DNA of 64,000 nt from CAXMQS01 sp964195995 (GCA_964195995.1 CAXMQS010000031.1:1-64000); one strand, 5' to 3'. Positions 7,724 to 15,868 are shown, numbered from the stretch's first letter. Numbers and translations are program-made. The notes: generated by a model from the letters alone, not told the origin.

Positions 7724-9558
7724 CAGTTCAACGCCCCGAGGTACTCGGCGATCGCCAGCAGATCATCGTCCGACAGATAATCGTATGCGGGCATGATGTC
7801 CCATTCGCCGCCATCATCGAACGACGATCGTGGGCTCCGCAGCCGCTCCAAGAGACCCCGCGTTGAGGTGGTGCGGCTACCGATGTGGGTGAGGTCCGGC
7901 CCAACCCTTCGGTAGCCGAGCAGAACTGGGTCCTGCCTGGCGTAGTCGCCCGGCATGCTGACCGTTCCGAGACCAACGTCGGTGATGATGGGGCGCACCT
8001 GCTGCGTGTGGCAGTAAACGCACCCCTCGCTGACATAGAGATCGGCCCCCAGGGCCGGCAGCGATCCCTCGGCGAACTCGATGGCGTCGGCCGCCAGGGT
8101 CGCCGTTCGGTTCGGAGCGTCCAGAGTTGGTATGAGGAACACCGAGGCTGCGGCCAGGGCGAACAGCGCGACCGCTCCCCTCACCAGAAGGGGGAGGCCG
8201 ATCGGCTCAGCGGGTTCCGGGGCCTCTGCTCCGGGAATGAACTCGAGTGCCAGCTCGGCAGATCGCTCACCCCAGCCGCGAAGGACGCCGACGGCGAAGC
8301 CGACCATGCCTAACCCCGCCGCGGTAACGCCGACGGCGGCCAGTACGACCCAGGCAGTAGATGGCATAGCGAACACTTCGCCGGCCGACACCGGAGCGCC
8401 CTCGTTGGCCCCCCCAACCCAGGTGATCCCCTGCTGTAGACCGCCGGCGAGGGATGCCATGACTGCGAGGCCCGTGCCCTCGACCACCAGACGGCCGACC
8501 CAGCGGCCGCGTCGGTCGGCGAAGTGATGCTCGAAAGCAAGGAGCCAACAACCAGCAGTGCCGAGCAGGGGCAGCAGAAGAAGAGCGTCCTCCCAACTCG
8601 TCAGACGGGTAAGCGAACTGGGAGAACGGAAGCTCGACACCATATTCAGCACGACGAAGGCGAGGAGGAAGGCTCCCCCGGCTATGAGCAACTTTTGTCG
8701 AGCCACGCCCCGGAGCCAACCCGCCAGATCCGACAGGAGCGCGATGGCGGGGGCAAGCAGGATGATCGAGAAGGCGACGGCGATGGTTTCCAGCCAGTCA
8801 GGTGCGGGGCCGAAGACCAGCAGCCGCGGAGCCGTCCATGCCGCCATGAAGGCGAAGCTCCAGAACCCAATCCGCCCAACGCTGGTCCCCTGCTGGCTAC
8901 CTCGGAGTTCCCCAGCCACGTAGTAGGCCGCGCCGAGGGCAAGGCTGGTGACCGCCAGAGTGATCACTGAGGTCACCCCGAAAGCGTTCTGGAGGGCGGC
9001 GTTGACACCCTTGAGGCCAGGAGCCCATCCGGCTACGAAGCCGAGCGGCAGCCACAACGCTCCGGCTACGGAGAACCACAGCGCCGGCTGATCGGATTCG
9101 GTGGCGGCAGCGGCAGACCTGACAAGAACGAAGGCGGCGAGGGCAAGGCCGATGGCAATACCGGCGCCTCCGATCGAGGGCACCTCGAACAGCAAGCCTC
9201 CCTGGTTGGAGCCTCCGCCGATGAATACGACCCCAACTGCGAGGGACAGTGAGACGGCCGCAAGCGCCCCAGTCGCCAGCTGCGGCCTCCACAGCGGGGC
9301 CCCCGTCAGCTTGGGCACGATGTGGAAGGCAGCTCCGAGCAGCCCCAGCGACAGCCATCCGTACACGATCGCGTTCAGCGCCATGGGCCGGACACGGCCG
9401 TAGGTCAGGAAAGCAACGCCGTTACCGAGATCGGGCCAAACCAGCTGTAGGAAGTTGAGCGCCAGCAGCACGCCACCGACCACAGCGAATACAGCAGACA
9501 CCATCAGATAGCGATGAGCGACGGCCCGGCCGGTGGTCGCCTCGATCTCCGTGGTCAC
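7723..9558 (-). CDS. CcoN-like membrane subunit without metal-ligand histidines, fused to CcoO-like cytochrome c
   Basis: This 611-residue protein starts at GTG 9558. Residues 15-435 hold about 11-12 hydrophobic helices that align with CcoN of cbb3 oxidases: RVRPMALNAIVYGWLSLG matches the CcoN segment that carries the low-spin heme His, but Ala60 stands in its place. The CuB His of the YGHNAVG motif is Gln190. The His-His pair is Arg245-Leu246 in WTAPRLLVFG. The two heme histidines of the tenth helix are leucines near 325-329. After another helix (459-477), residues 505-611 match CcoO: SEGCVYCHTQQVRP with heme at 513-517, MPGDYARQDPVLLGYRRVGPD, and IMPAY as likely Met ligand. It therefore cannot reduce O2 by itself; a scaffold or anchor role is inferred. 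It is divergent from the plus-strand bc-type operon. Confidence 0.85.
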   Translation of the reverse strand: MTTEIEATTGRAVAHRYLMVSAVFAVVGGVLLALNFLQLVWPDLGNGVAFLTYGRVRPMALNAIVYGWLSLGLLGAAFHIVPKLTGAPLWRPQLATGALAAVSLSLAVGVVFIGGGSNQGGLLFEVPSIGGAGIAIGLALAAFVLVRSAAAATESDQPALWFSVAGALWLPLGFVAGWAPGLKGVNAALQNAFGVTSVITLAVTSLALGAAYYVAGELRGSQQGTSVGRIGFWSFAFMAAWTAPRLLVFGPAPDWLETIAVAFSIILLAPAIALLSDLAGWLRGVARQKLLIAGGAFLLAFVVLNMVSSFRSPSSLTRLTSWEDALLLLPLLGTAGCWLLAFEHHFADRRGRWVGRLVVEGTGLAVMASLAGGLQQGITWVGGANEGAPVSAGEVFAMPSTAWVVLAAVGVTAAGLGMVGFAVGVLRGWGERSAELALEFIPGAEAPEPAEPIGLPLLVRGAVALFALAAASVFLIPTLDAPNRTATLAADAIEFAEGSLPALGADLYVSEGCVYCHTQQVRPIITDVGLGTVSMPGDYARQDPVLLGYRRVGPDLTHIGSRTTSTRGLLERLRSPRSSFDDGGEWDIMPAYDYLSDDDLLAIAEYLGALN

Positions 9559-9663
9559 TCGACTGATTCCTTCCCTCGGGCGGCGAGCTTAATTGTCACG
9601 ACCCGCGTTGGGATATTCAAAGGCATCGCCAATAGATTTCACAGCCATGCAGGCACGAATACA

Positions 9664-10281
9664 ATGACCGCCCCTGACCGGCGGAAGGACGCGTTGGACC
9701 GCGCACAGCTACGACGACTCGGATTGCTCGCCGTAATAGGCGGTGCCGCGGTGTTCGCTGGCGGCTTCATGGCTGCCCATTTCACCGGCTTGCCCGAGTT
9801 GAACTCGCTCAATCAAGAAATCTATCCGCACGTCCCAAGAGGATGGCAATGGGTGATCGGCTCCAAGATCGTGTCGCTGGTTGGCAGCCAGATTCTGATC
9901 GCCGGGATCGTCGTCGTCTGGATCTGGGACAAGCCGATGACGTGGGCCAGAGCCAGCGTCGGAGCAGCCCTCTTCACGCTCGAGACACTGGTGTGGTTCG
10001 CCATCATCCCCAACGAGTGGTTGGGGCTGACCCAAGGCGAGTTCCAGTGGACCTCCCAAGAAGTCGCGTTCACGCTTCCCCGCTGGCTGACGCTCAACAA
10101 CTCTCTCTCGATCAGCTACGGGGCTATCAAGGACGCCGTCTCCGGCGGCTACAGCGCTGGGATCTTGGTCGCCTTGTTGGTCGGGATCTATCAGGTGCAA
10201 GAGCGGGCCAAGCGCGGGCCGGTTGAGAAGCCAGCTGTGCTCTCGGACTACGGCCGACCCGTCATCAAGGGTGACCGCTGA
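9664..10281 (+). CDS. Membrane protein of unknown family, first gene of the bc-type operon
   Basis: I do not recognise this 205-residue protein. It has hydrophobic stretches near residues 20-42, 62-85, 92-110 and 155-175, which suggests four membrane helices, and a basic cytoplasmic tail (QERAKRG). Few histidines lie in the helices, so it shows no obvious heme-binding pattern. The in-frame reading extends upstream into the divergent gene, but ATG 9664 is chosen because it is the first ATG beyond the 105-base divergent promoter region. Its stop overlaps the ATG of the ferredoxin gene by one base, so it is probably made with the complex. Confidence 0.75.
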   Translation: MTAPDRRKDALDRAQLRRLGLLAVIGGAAVFAGGFMAAHFTGLPELNSLNQEIYPHVPRGWQWVIGSKIVSLVGSQILIAGIVVVWIWDKPMTWARASVGAALFTLETLVWFAIIPNEWLGLTQGEFQWTSQEVAFTLPRWLTLNNSLSISYGAIKDAVSGGYSAGILVALLVGIYQVQERAKRGPVEKPAVLSDYGRPVIKGDR

Positions 10282-10727
10282 TGGCGAAGACCGATGTCTG
10301 GTTCGAGACACCACCCTTTCGCGACGACTACCAGCTCGTCGAGGTCGACGGTTCGTTCATGGCAGCCTCCGTCAAACCCAAGCAGTTCCTCCACATCGAT
10401 CAGGCAGAGTGCATCCTGTGCGAAGGCTGTGTCGACATCTGCCCCTGGAAGTGCATCCACTACCTTTCCGTCGAGTCAGTCACCGAGGCCGTCGGCACCG
10501 CCGATCCGAACTCGGACGAGTTGGCGGTCGGTATGTTCGTCGTGGACGAAGACGAGTGCACCCGATGTGCGCTGTGTATCGACAGATGCCCGACCGGAGT
10601 GATTACGCTCGGCAAGTTCGAGGGGTCGCTCGCCGCCAATGCGGAGGTCGCGGACCTGCCGCCGTGGCACACGGATAGCGGGCAACGGGATTTCAAGAAC
10701 GGGTATAGCTACGGGATGCGCTGGTAA
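10281..10727 (+). CDS. 2[4Fe-4S] ferredoxin-like subunit of the quinol:cytochrome c complex
   Basis: The 148-residue protein has two full four-cysteine cluster motifs: CILCEGCVDICP around residue 55 and CTRCALCIDRCP around residue 95. It lacks a signal peptide, so it should act on the cytoplasmic side. An N-terminal extension of about 45 residues and a C-terminal tail of about 35 residues set it apart from a minimal ferredoxin and could be docking surfaces. Start and stop both overlap neighbours by one base, placing it tightly between a membrane protein and cytochrome b6. A ferredoxin inside such an operon is unusual. Together with the heme-ci cysteine in the next protein it suggests electron transfer between a ferredoxin pool and the b-type subunit; this is inference. 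Confidence 0.9.
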   Translation: MAKTDVWFETPPFRDDYQLVEVDGSFMAASVKPKQFLHIDQAECILCEGCVDICPWKCIHYLSVESVTEAVGTADPNSDELAVGMFVVDEDECTRCALCIDRCPTGVITLGKFEGSLAANAEVADLPPWHTDSGQRDFKNGYSYGMRW

Positions 10728-11503
10728 TGGCTGAAGAGAAGACGGGAACAGGGCTAAAAGAGCGGCTGGGGGCGGTCGGCCAGAGGGTCAAAGCCTCTCA
10801 GGTGTGGTCATCGATCTTTCGACCTGGCTCGCCGTTCCGCGATGGCTATAGCGACAGTCCCCGCAACCGGTCCTACGTGATCATGAACAACGTGCTCTAC
10901 CACCTGCACCCGGTGAAGGTGAAGCGGCACGCGGTCCGGCTCTCGTACACGTTGTGCCTTGGCGGCACCAGCTTCTTCCTATTCATCCTGCTGACCATCA
11001 CCGGCATCTTCCTGATGTTCTATTACCGGCCAACCTCCCCCCAGGCCTACCTCGACATCATCGAACTCCAGGAAGGCGTCGCCTTCGGTCTCCTGGTGCG
11101 CAACCTCCATCGCTGGGGCGCCCACTTGATGGTTCTGACAGTGTTCCTACACATGGCGCGCGTCTTCTACCACGGCGCCTACAAGCCGCCCCGGGAGTTC
11201 AACTGGGTGATCGGCGTCGTACTGCTTCTCCTCACGTTGCTGCTGTCGTTCACCGGCTACCTGCTCCCATGGGACCAGCTGGCGATCTGGGCTGTGACCG
11301 TCGGCACCAACATGGCGGCGTATACCCCCGTCTTCGGACCCCAGGTGAGCTTCGCCCTTCTTGGCGACCTCGCGGTCACCGCCGACACCCTGTTGAGGTG
11401 GTACGTCTTACACGTCCTTGCGCTTCCGTTCATCATCGTGATCTTCATGGCCGTGCACTTCTGGCGTGTCCGCAAAGACGGCGGCATCTCGGGGCCGCTC
11501 TAG
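10727..11503 (+). CDS. Cytochrome b6-type subunit (N-terminal half of cytochrome b) with heme-ci cysteine
   Basis: The 258-residue protein has four membrane helices. Histidine pairs at 128/142 and 229/244 are spaced 14 and 15 residues apart, the pattern of b6-type rather than mitochondrial-type cytochrome b. Cys77 in SYTLCLGG is followed by a helix ending in FYYRPT and sits where chloroplast and Firmicutes b6 carry the cysteine that binds the extra high-spin heme (ci/cn). The N-terminal 55 residues are polar and probably cytoplasmic. The start overlaps the ferredoxin stop (TAATG), and the next gene begins directly after the stop. It oxidises menaquinol with the subunit IV-like protein and Rieske in the cytoplasmic membrane. 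Confidence 0.93.
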   Translation: MAEEKTGTGLKERLGAVGQRVKASQVWSSIFRPGSPFRDGYSDSPRNRSYVIMNNVLYHLHPVKVKRHAVRLSYTLCLGGTSFFLFILLTITGIFLMFYYRPTSPQAYLDIIELQEGVAFGLLVRNLHRWGAHLMVLTVFLHMARVFYHGAYKPPREFNWVIGVVLLLLTLLLSFTGYLLPWDQLAIWAVTVGTNMAAYTPVFGPQVSFALLGDLAVTADTLLRWYVLHVLALPFIIVIFMAVHFWRVRKDGGISGPL

Positions 11504-12412
11504 ATGAGCATCCCCGAACACCTTCTCCGCCGCTCCGCTGAAGCCAAGGCCAAGGCGACCGGACGCTCGGTCGAGGAGGTCCTTGCCGAGATGACCGGCG
11601 AAGAGCCCCCGGCTCCGGCAGTGGCTGAAACGGCTACGGCAGAAGAGACCGCAGCGGCTCCCCCGACTGCCGCTGCGTCGCTGTCCGGCGCCGACCTAGC
11701 CGCGGCGGCGGCCGCCGCCAGCGGAATGCCCGAGAAGCTTCTCATGCGCTCGGCCGAGGCAAAAGCCAAGGCCAGCGGTCGGACTGTCGACGAGGTACTC
11801 GCCGAGATGGCCGGAGTGTCCCTGTCGGCCCCGGCTGCCGACTCCCCTGCCCCGGCCGTTGCGGCGACAGCTGCGGCGGCGCCGGCAGCAGCTGCGCCTG
11901 CGGCCATCCCCGAGGGGGTCAGGGCGCAGCGGCTCCTCACAGTCGTGCGCGCCGCGCCAATCCAGCAGGTCAAGGGCGAACCCCAGGACAAGGTGGCCGT
12001 GTGGCCACATCTCCTCGGCATCGAGTTCGTAGCGCTGCTGGTGGTCACCGCCGGTTTGGTCATCTTCTCCGTCTTCGTCAACGCCCCCCTGCTCGAGCTG
12101 GCTAACTTCAACGAGCAGCCCAACCCTTCCAAGGCGCCTTGGTACTTCCTGGGGCTGCAGGAGGTTCTCTCCTACTTCGATCCCCAAGTTGCCGGTGTGT
12201 TGCTGCCCGGTCTCGGGCTCGCCGGCATGGCGGCGATTCCGTATATAGACCGCAACCCGTCAACGCGCCCATCTGATCGCAAGCTGGCCATCATGATCTT
12301 CACCTTCTTCCTCATGGCTGCCGCCCTACTGACCATCTTCGGGTCATTCTTCAGGGGTCCCGGCTTCAACTTCACCTTCCCGTGGAACAGTGGATTGTTC
12401 TTCGACTTCTGA
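11504..12412 (+). CDS. Subunit IV-like cytochrome b C-terminal half with two N-terminal RSAEAKAKA motifs
   Basis: The 302-residue protein differs from the usual ~160-residue subunit IV by about 140 extra N-terminal residues. These hold two copies of one motif, HLLRRSAEAKAKATGRSVEE (residues about 5-24) and KLLMRSAEAKAKASGRTVDE (about 76-95), each followed by a VLAEM tail and then an Ala/Pro-rich linker. The rest has three membrane helices and KAPWYFLGLQEVLSYFDP, the quinol-oxidation-site segment in which APWY stands where other families have PEWY. The same mini-domain occurs in the cytochrome c at 6869. ATG 11504 follows the b6 stop directly and its own stop overlaps the Rieske start. Confidence 0.9.
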   Translation: MSIPEHLLRRSAEAKAKATGRSVEEVLAEMTGEEPPAPAVAETATAEETAAAPPTAAASLSGADLAAAAAAASGMPEKLLMRSAEAKAKASGRTVDEVLAEMAGVSLSAPAADSPAPAVAATAAAAPAAAAPAAIPEGVRAQRLLTVVRAAPIQQVKGEPQDKVAVWPHLLGIEFVALLVVTAGLVIFSVFVNAPLLELANFNEQPNPSKAPWYFLGLQEVLSYFDPQVAGVLLPGLGLAGMAAIPYIDRNPSTRPSDRKLAIMIFTFFLMAAALLTIFGSFFRGPGFNFTFPWNSGLFFDF

Positions 12413-13251
12413 TGAGTAACACCCAGATCTTCGCGTTGGCGGCGGCCGCAGTAGCGGTTCTGGCAGCCATTGGGATCTTCGCCATCGCGTTCAAGCGGTC
12501 CGGCGACAAGCTTCCCGTCGGCAAGCTGGACAGAAGGGCCATGGCCGCCGATCGAAAACGGCGCAAGGAGCTGGTACCTGAAGAGCTGGCACCGGTCGGC
12601 TCCAACACCGGAGCCAAGAGCGAGGCGCCGCCGCAGGATCCGACCCTCATCGGAGATCCCCTCCTGACGCGGCCGGAAGTGTCGCAGGAGGAGTACGGCG
12701 TCACCCGGCGCAGCTTCTTCGGGAAGGCAGTTCTCACGGTGTTCGGAGTGTTCCTGCTCCAATTCACCCTCAGCGGGCTCGCATTCTTCTGGCCGCGGCT
12801 CAAGGCGGGAGCCTTCGGTTCGGTCATCGAGGGCGGTGACCTCAACGAGATCAAGCTCCAGCTCGTCAACTCCGACGGCACCGTTACCCCCTTCTTCCTT
12901 CCGGCGGCTCAGGCCTACATAGTCCCCTTCCAGGGCGAGCTCGATGCCAGCCAGTTCGATGATCTGGTGGTGGTCGAAGGAATCATGGCGCTGTGGCAAC
13001 GCTGCGTGCACCTCGGATGCCGGGTTCCGGTCTGCGATTCGTCGCAGGGTTTCGAGTGCCCCTGCCATGGCTCGAAGTACAACTTCCACGGGGAGTACCA
13101 GGCCGGTCCCGCGCCGCGCAACCTCGATCGTTTCTCCATCGCGGTCAGCGATAGCGGCAAGCTCCTCATCGACACCGGCGGCGTCGTCCAGACTGCCAGG
13201 GCGAAGGACAAGACGGCCGAGTACCCGCAAGGCCCTTCATGCCTGGCCTGA
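12412..13251 (+). CDS. Rieske [2Fe-2S] iron-sulfur protein of the quinol:cytochrome c complex
   Basis: The 279-residue product has an N-terminal hydrophobic helix (residues 5-24), a basic and Pro-rich linker, and a second helix near 103-125 preceded by TRRSFFGKAVL, a twin-arginine-like sequence. The cluster ligands are in CVHLGC (about 198-203) and CPCHGS (about 216-221). The second Cys of each box is also present, so the usual disulfide can form. The protein takes electrons from menaquinol and passes them to a cytochrome c outside the membrane. ATG 12412 overlaps the previous stop by one base; an in-frame start further upstream would overlap the cytochrome b gene without need. Confidence 0.94.
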   Translation: MSNTQIFALAAAAVAVLAAIGIFAIAFKRSGDKLPVGKLDRRAMAADRKRRKELVPEELAPVGSNTGAKSEAPPQDPTLIGDPLLTRPEVSQEEYGVTRRSFFGKAVLTVFGVFLLQFTLSGLAFFWPRLKAGAFGSVIEGGDLNEIKLQLVNSDGTVTPFFLPAAQAYIVPFQGELDASQFDDLVVVEGIMALWQRCVHLGCRVPVCDSSQGFECPCHGSKYNFHGEYQAGPAPRNLDRFSIAVSDSGKLLIDTGGVVQTARAKDKTAEYPQGPSCLA

Positions 13252-13262
13252 GGTACGCCTAG

Positions 13263-14747
13263 ATGGAGGGGATCGGCGCAGTCGTCATCGGCATCGCGCT
13301 GTTCGCCTTGCTCATCTGGGCGGCCATCGTCGTCAACGCCCGCCGCCCGCAACGCCTCGAGGCGACCCCACAGAACCTTCAGCCCTTCCTGACCGACGAC
13401 GAGTTGGAGAGCAAACGCGTCAACAGCGTGCTTCTCGCGGCGCTAGTCGGCTCGGCGGTCCTGGCACTTGTCATCCCCATCTACTACCTGGGCGAAGCCT
13501 CCCGCCAGGCCTCGGCAACAGAGAGCCGCGTCGAGAACGACATCGAGGAGGGTGCCGTTTGGTTCGATCACTTCTTCTGCATCCAATGCCACGGAGCCGA
13601 CGGTGGAGGGGGTGGCGCCACCTACATCGAGGCCCGCAGCGGCAATGAGACCACCTGGACCGCTCCATCTCTCAACGATGTCTTCCTTCGCTACAGCGAG
13701 GACGAGATCCGCTTCTGGATCACCTTCGGGCGCCGGGGTACGCCGATGCCTGCCGCGGGGCTCGAGGGAGGCGGGTCGCTGACGAGCCAGCAGATCGACC
13801 AACTGATCTCCTACCTGCGGTCCATCCAGGTCGACCAGTCGGTCGCGGTTGGCGCCGTTGACACCAAAGTCAACCTCGCCCTCGATCGCATCGACCGGGC
13901 AAGCGAAACCGCGGCCGCGGCTGTTGAGACGCAACAGGCAGTCATCGAGGAGATCAAGACCAAGCCCAGCATCTGGAACGAGGTCAAGGACGTCCCTGCA
14001 ACCATCAATGCGCTGCTCTCGGCAACAGGTACGTGTACGGATGACTCCGCGGAGTTGGTTGGGTTGGCGTGCGCGGCGAGCGCCGGCGACTCGGACCGCG
14101 ATGGTCTCGGCGACAATGCCGAGGTTCAGTTGACCGCCTTGTTCCGCAAGTGGGGAGTGGTCGCCGAGGACGACGACTACTCGATCGACCTCGACCCCGC
14201 CAACGCCTTCACCAACACGGATCGTGCCGGCAACCCACTTCGCGACATCGAGCTCTTGGAACAATTGCTGATCGACATCGAGGTGGATGCCATCAACCTG
14301 CGCGTTGCTGCCCTCAGCAACTCGGCCTTCGTTGAGGCCGCCGAGGTCGGGCTCGGCTACCTGGAGGAGGCCCAGGCGGACGCCAAGTACTTCGTCGACC
14401 TCGAGGCTCTCGCAGACGACGCCTTCGACGGCAACCTCGAGGACACCCGGCGAGCCGTCGGTTTGTACGACAGCCATTGCGCTCGGTGTCACACTGCTGG
14501 GTACTCAGCAGGAGTTCCCTATCAGCAGGAGGCGGGCTCCGGTGCCTGGGGTCCCTCGCTTCTCGACGGCAAGGCTGTGAACCAGTTCCCCGACATCGAG
14601 GACCACTTCGACTTCGTGGCCCGAGGCTCCGAACAGAGCGCCGAGTACGGAGTCAACGGTCTTGGCCGCGGGTGGATGCCGGCATTCGGATTCACGTTGA
14701 GCAGGGAGGACATCATGCTGATCGTCCGCTACGAGAGGGCATTGTGA
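13263..14747 (+). CDS. Two-heme membrane cytochrome c with central calcium-type insert
   Basis: This 494-residue protein has two membrane helices (about 2-22 and 58-80). Cytochrome c domain one has CIQCH near residue 104, and domain two has CARCH near residue 406 with GWMPAFG as a likely Met ligand. Between them lie about 220 residues with a helical, possibly coiled-coil stretch and an acidic DSDRDGLGDNAEV element that resembles thrombospondin type 3 or EF-hand-like calcium sites. Actinobacterial QcrC also has two heme c domains, but its domains are adjacent; the long insert here is unusual. It probably accepts electrons from Rieske and bridges to the oxidase side. It lies 11 bases after the Rieske gene and overlaps the next gene by one base. 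Confidence 0.9.
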   Translation: MEGIGAVVIGIALFALLIWAAIVVNARRPQRLEATPQNLQPFLTDDELESKRVNSVLLAALVGSAVLALVIPIYYLGEASRQASATESRVENDIEEGAVWFDHFFCIQCHGADGGGGGATYIEARSGNETTWTAPSLNDVFLRYSEDEIRFWITFGRRGTPMPAAGLEGGGSLTSQQIDQLISYLRSIQVDQSVAVGAVDTKVNLALDRIDRASETAAAAVETQQAVIEEIKTKPSIWNEVKDVPATINALLSATGTCTDDSAELVGLACAASAGDSDRDGLGDNAEVQLTALFRKWGVVAEDDDYSIDLDPANAFTNTDRAGNPLRDIELLEQLLIDIEVDAINLRVAALSNSAFVEAAEVGLGYLEEAQADAKYFVDLEALADDAFDGNLEDTRRAVGLYDSHCARCHTAGYSAGVPYQQEAGSGAWGPSLLDGKAVNQFPDIEDHFDFVARGSEQSAEYGVNGLGRGWMPAFGFTLSREDIMLIVRYERAL

Positions 14748-15205
14748 TGCTGCGCTCCGAAGGTGGAATGACTCGACTCGAGTTGCTTGGCGTTGCGTTG
14801 GTCGTCTTCAGCGCCCTTGCCTTCGTCGGCCCGCTGCGCGAATGGGTAGGCGACACCTACAACCGCTACATCTGGTCGAACACGTTCTGGTCCGGCATCC
14901 TCATTGCCGTCGTCTCCCTGCTGACGTTCGCCGGCTCCACGTACCTTCTGCTCTACACCAACCTCGGTGCCCGGCTTGGCTTCCTGATCGCCGGCGCGGC
15001 CTTGACCGGTTGGGGCGCTATCAACGGCCTGCTCTTCGTGCTGACCGTGCCGCGGGGCCCGAGGCCGGCCGAATTCGAGGGGCTCAACGCCTTCCAGCTC
15101 AGGATCATGTCCCTTGCCATGATGATCGGATCGGCGATTCTCTTCGCCATGTTCCTGACAGCCCTCAACCGCCTGGAACAGGCAGACGCCGAAGGGCAGT
15201 CCTAG
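14747..15205 (+). CDS. Four-helix membrane protein closing the bc-type operon
   Basis: The 152-residue protein is mostly hydrophobic, with helices near residues 13-30, 47-69, 78-100 and 122-142. It has no heme or metal pattern and I do not recognise the family. ATG 14747 shares one base with the preceding cytochrome stop, which indicates coupled translation and a role as an accessory or assembly subunit of the same complex. Its stop overlaps the convergent rex gene by four bases. Confidence 0.75.
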   Translation: MLRSEGGMTRLELLGVALVVFSALAFVGPLREWVGDTYNRYIWSNTFWSGILIAVVSLLTFAGSTYLLLYTNLGARLGFLIAGAALTGWGAINGLLFVLTVPRGPRPAEFEGLNAFQLRIMSLAMMIGSAILFAMFLTALNRLEQADAEGQS

Positions 15206-15831
15206 CCGGCGACGTCCTTTTCGATGTTGAGGTAGTAGCTGAGGATCTGAAGCTCGGTCGATAGATCGACCCGGCGCACCTCGACACCTTCAGGGACTTT
15301 GAGGATGGCAGGAGCGAAATTAAGAATCGACCGAACTCCCGCGTCAGCCAACTTGTCAGCAACCTCCTGGGCTGGGCCTTCCGGGGTTGTGATCATTCCG
15401 ATAGCTACGGCTTCGGCAGCGATGACCGATTCCAACTCATCGATGTGATACACCCGCGTTCCGCCGACGGTGGTACCCACCTTCTTCGGGTCAACATCGA
15501 AGAGAGCAGCAACGGAGAAGCCGTGGTCGGCGAACCCCTCGTAGTCGGCGAGGGCCTGGCCGAGATTGCCTGCTCCGACGATCGCGACCACAGACGACGC
15601 CATCCTGCCCAGCTTCGCTGCGATGAGTTGCTTCAGCTCCTTGACGTCGTAGCCAACCCCGCGAGTTCCCTTCGGGCTCAGGTAGGAGAGGTCTTTGCGG
15701 ACCTTGGCGGAGTTGACTCCAGCGGTGGTCGCCAGCTGATCCGACGACACGATCTCCTGCGACATGGCTTCGAGGCACTGCAGGTACAAAGGAAGGCGAG
15801 CCACCGTTGCTCGAGGTATTGAGCCTGCCAT
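15202..15831 (-). CDS. rex: Redox-sensing transcriptional repressor Rex
   Basis: The product (209 residues from ATG 15831) has the Rex winged-helix start IPRATVARLPLYL, then GVNSAKVRKDLSYL and GTRGVGYDV, followed by a Rossmann NAD(H) site VAIVGAGNLGQAL and the C-terminal swap helix. Rex binds DNA when the NADH/NAD+ ratio is low and commonly controls respiratory genes. An upstream ATG at 15858 is possible; I prefer 15831 because it starts just before the conserved IPxATV and leaves the Rex-like operator upstream of the gene. Neither start has a clear Shine-Dalgarno. It sits tail to tail with the bc-type operon. Confidence 0.92.
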   Translation of the reverse strand: MAGSIPRATVARLPLYLQCLEAMSQEIVSSDQLATTAGVNSAKVRKDLSYLSPKGTRGVGYDVKELKQLIAAKLGRMASSVVAIVGAGNLGQALADYEGFADHGFSVAALFDVDPKKVGTTVGGTRVYHIDELESVIAAEAVAIGMITTPEGPAQEVADKLADAGVRSILNFAPAILKVPEGVEVRRVDLSTELQILSYYLNIEKDVAG

Positions 15832-15850
15832 AGATACGAAGGTATCAGGC

Positions 15851-15868
15851 TTGCGCATTCCTTCACAA
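15851..15868. promoter_or_regulatory. Rex-operator-like palindrome
   Basis: TTGCGCATTCCTTCACAA fits the Rex consensus TTGTG-N8-CACAA with one mismatch. It lies just upstream of rex, where autoregulatory sites are usual. A further TTGTGA half-site lies at 15888-15893. Confidence 0.6.

Noticed and set aside
7723..9558. Functional cbb3 cytochrome oxidase
   Set aside because: The heme and copper ligand histidines are missing from the CcoN part, and no other catalytic oxidase subunit lies in the window.
12172..13230. 352-codon minus-strand frame across the cytochrome b and Rieske genes
   Set aside because: Shadow frame; the plus-strand genes carry every expected ligand motif and overlap neatly.
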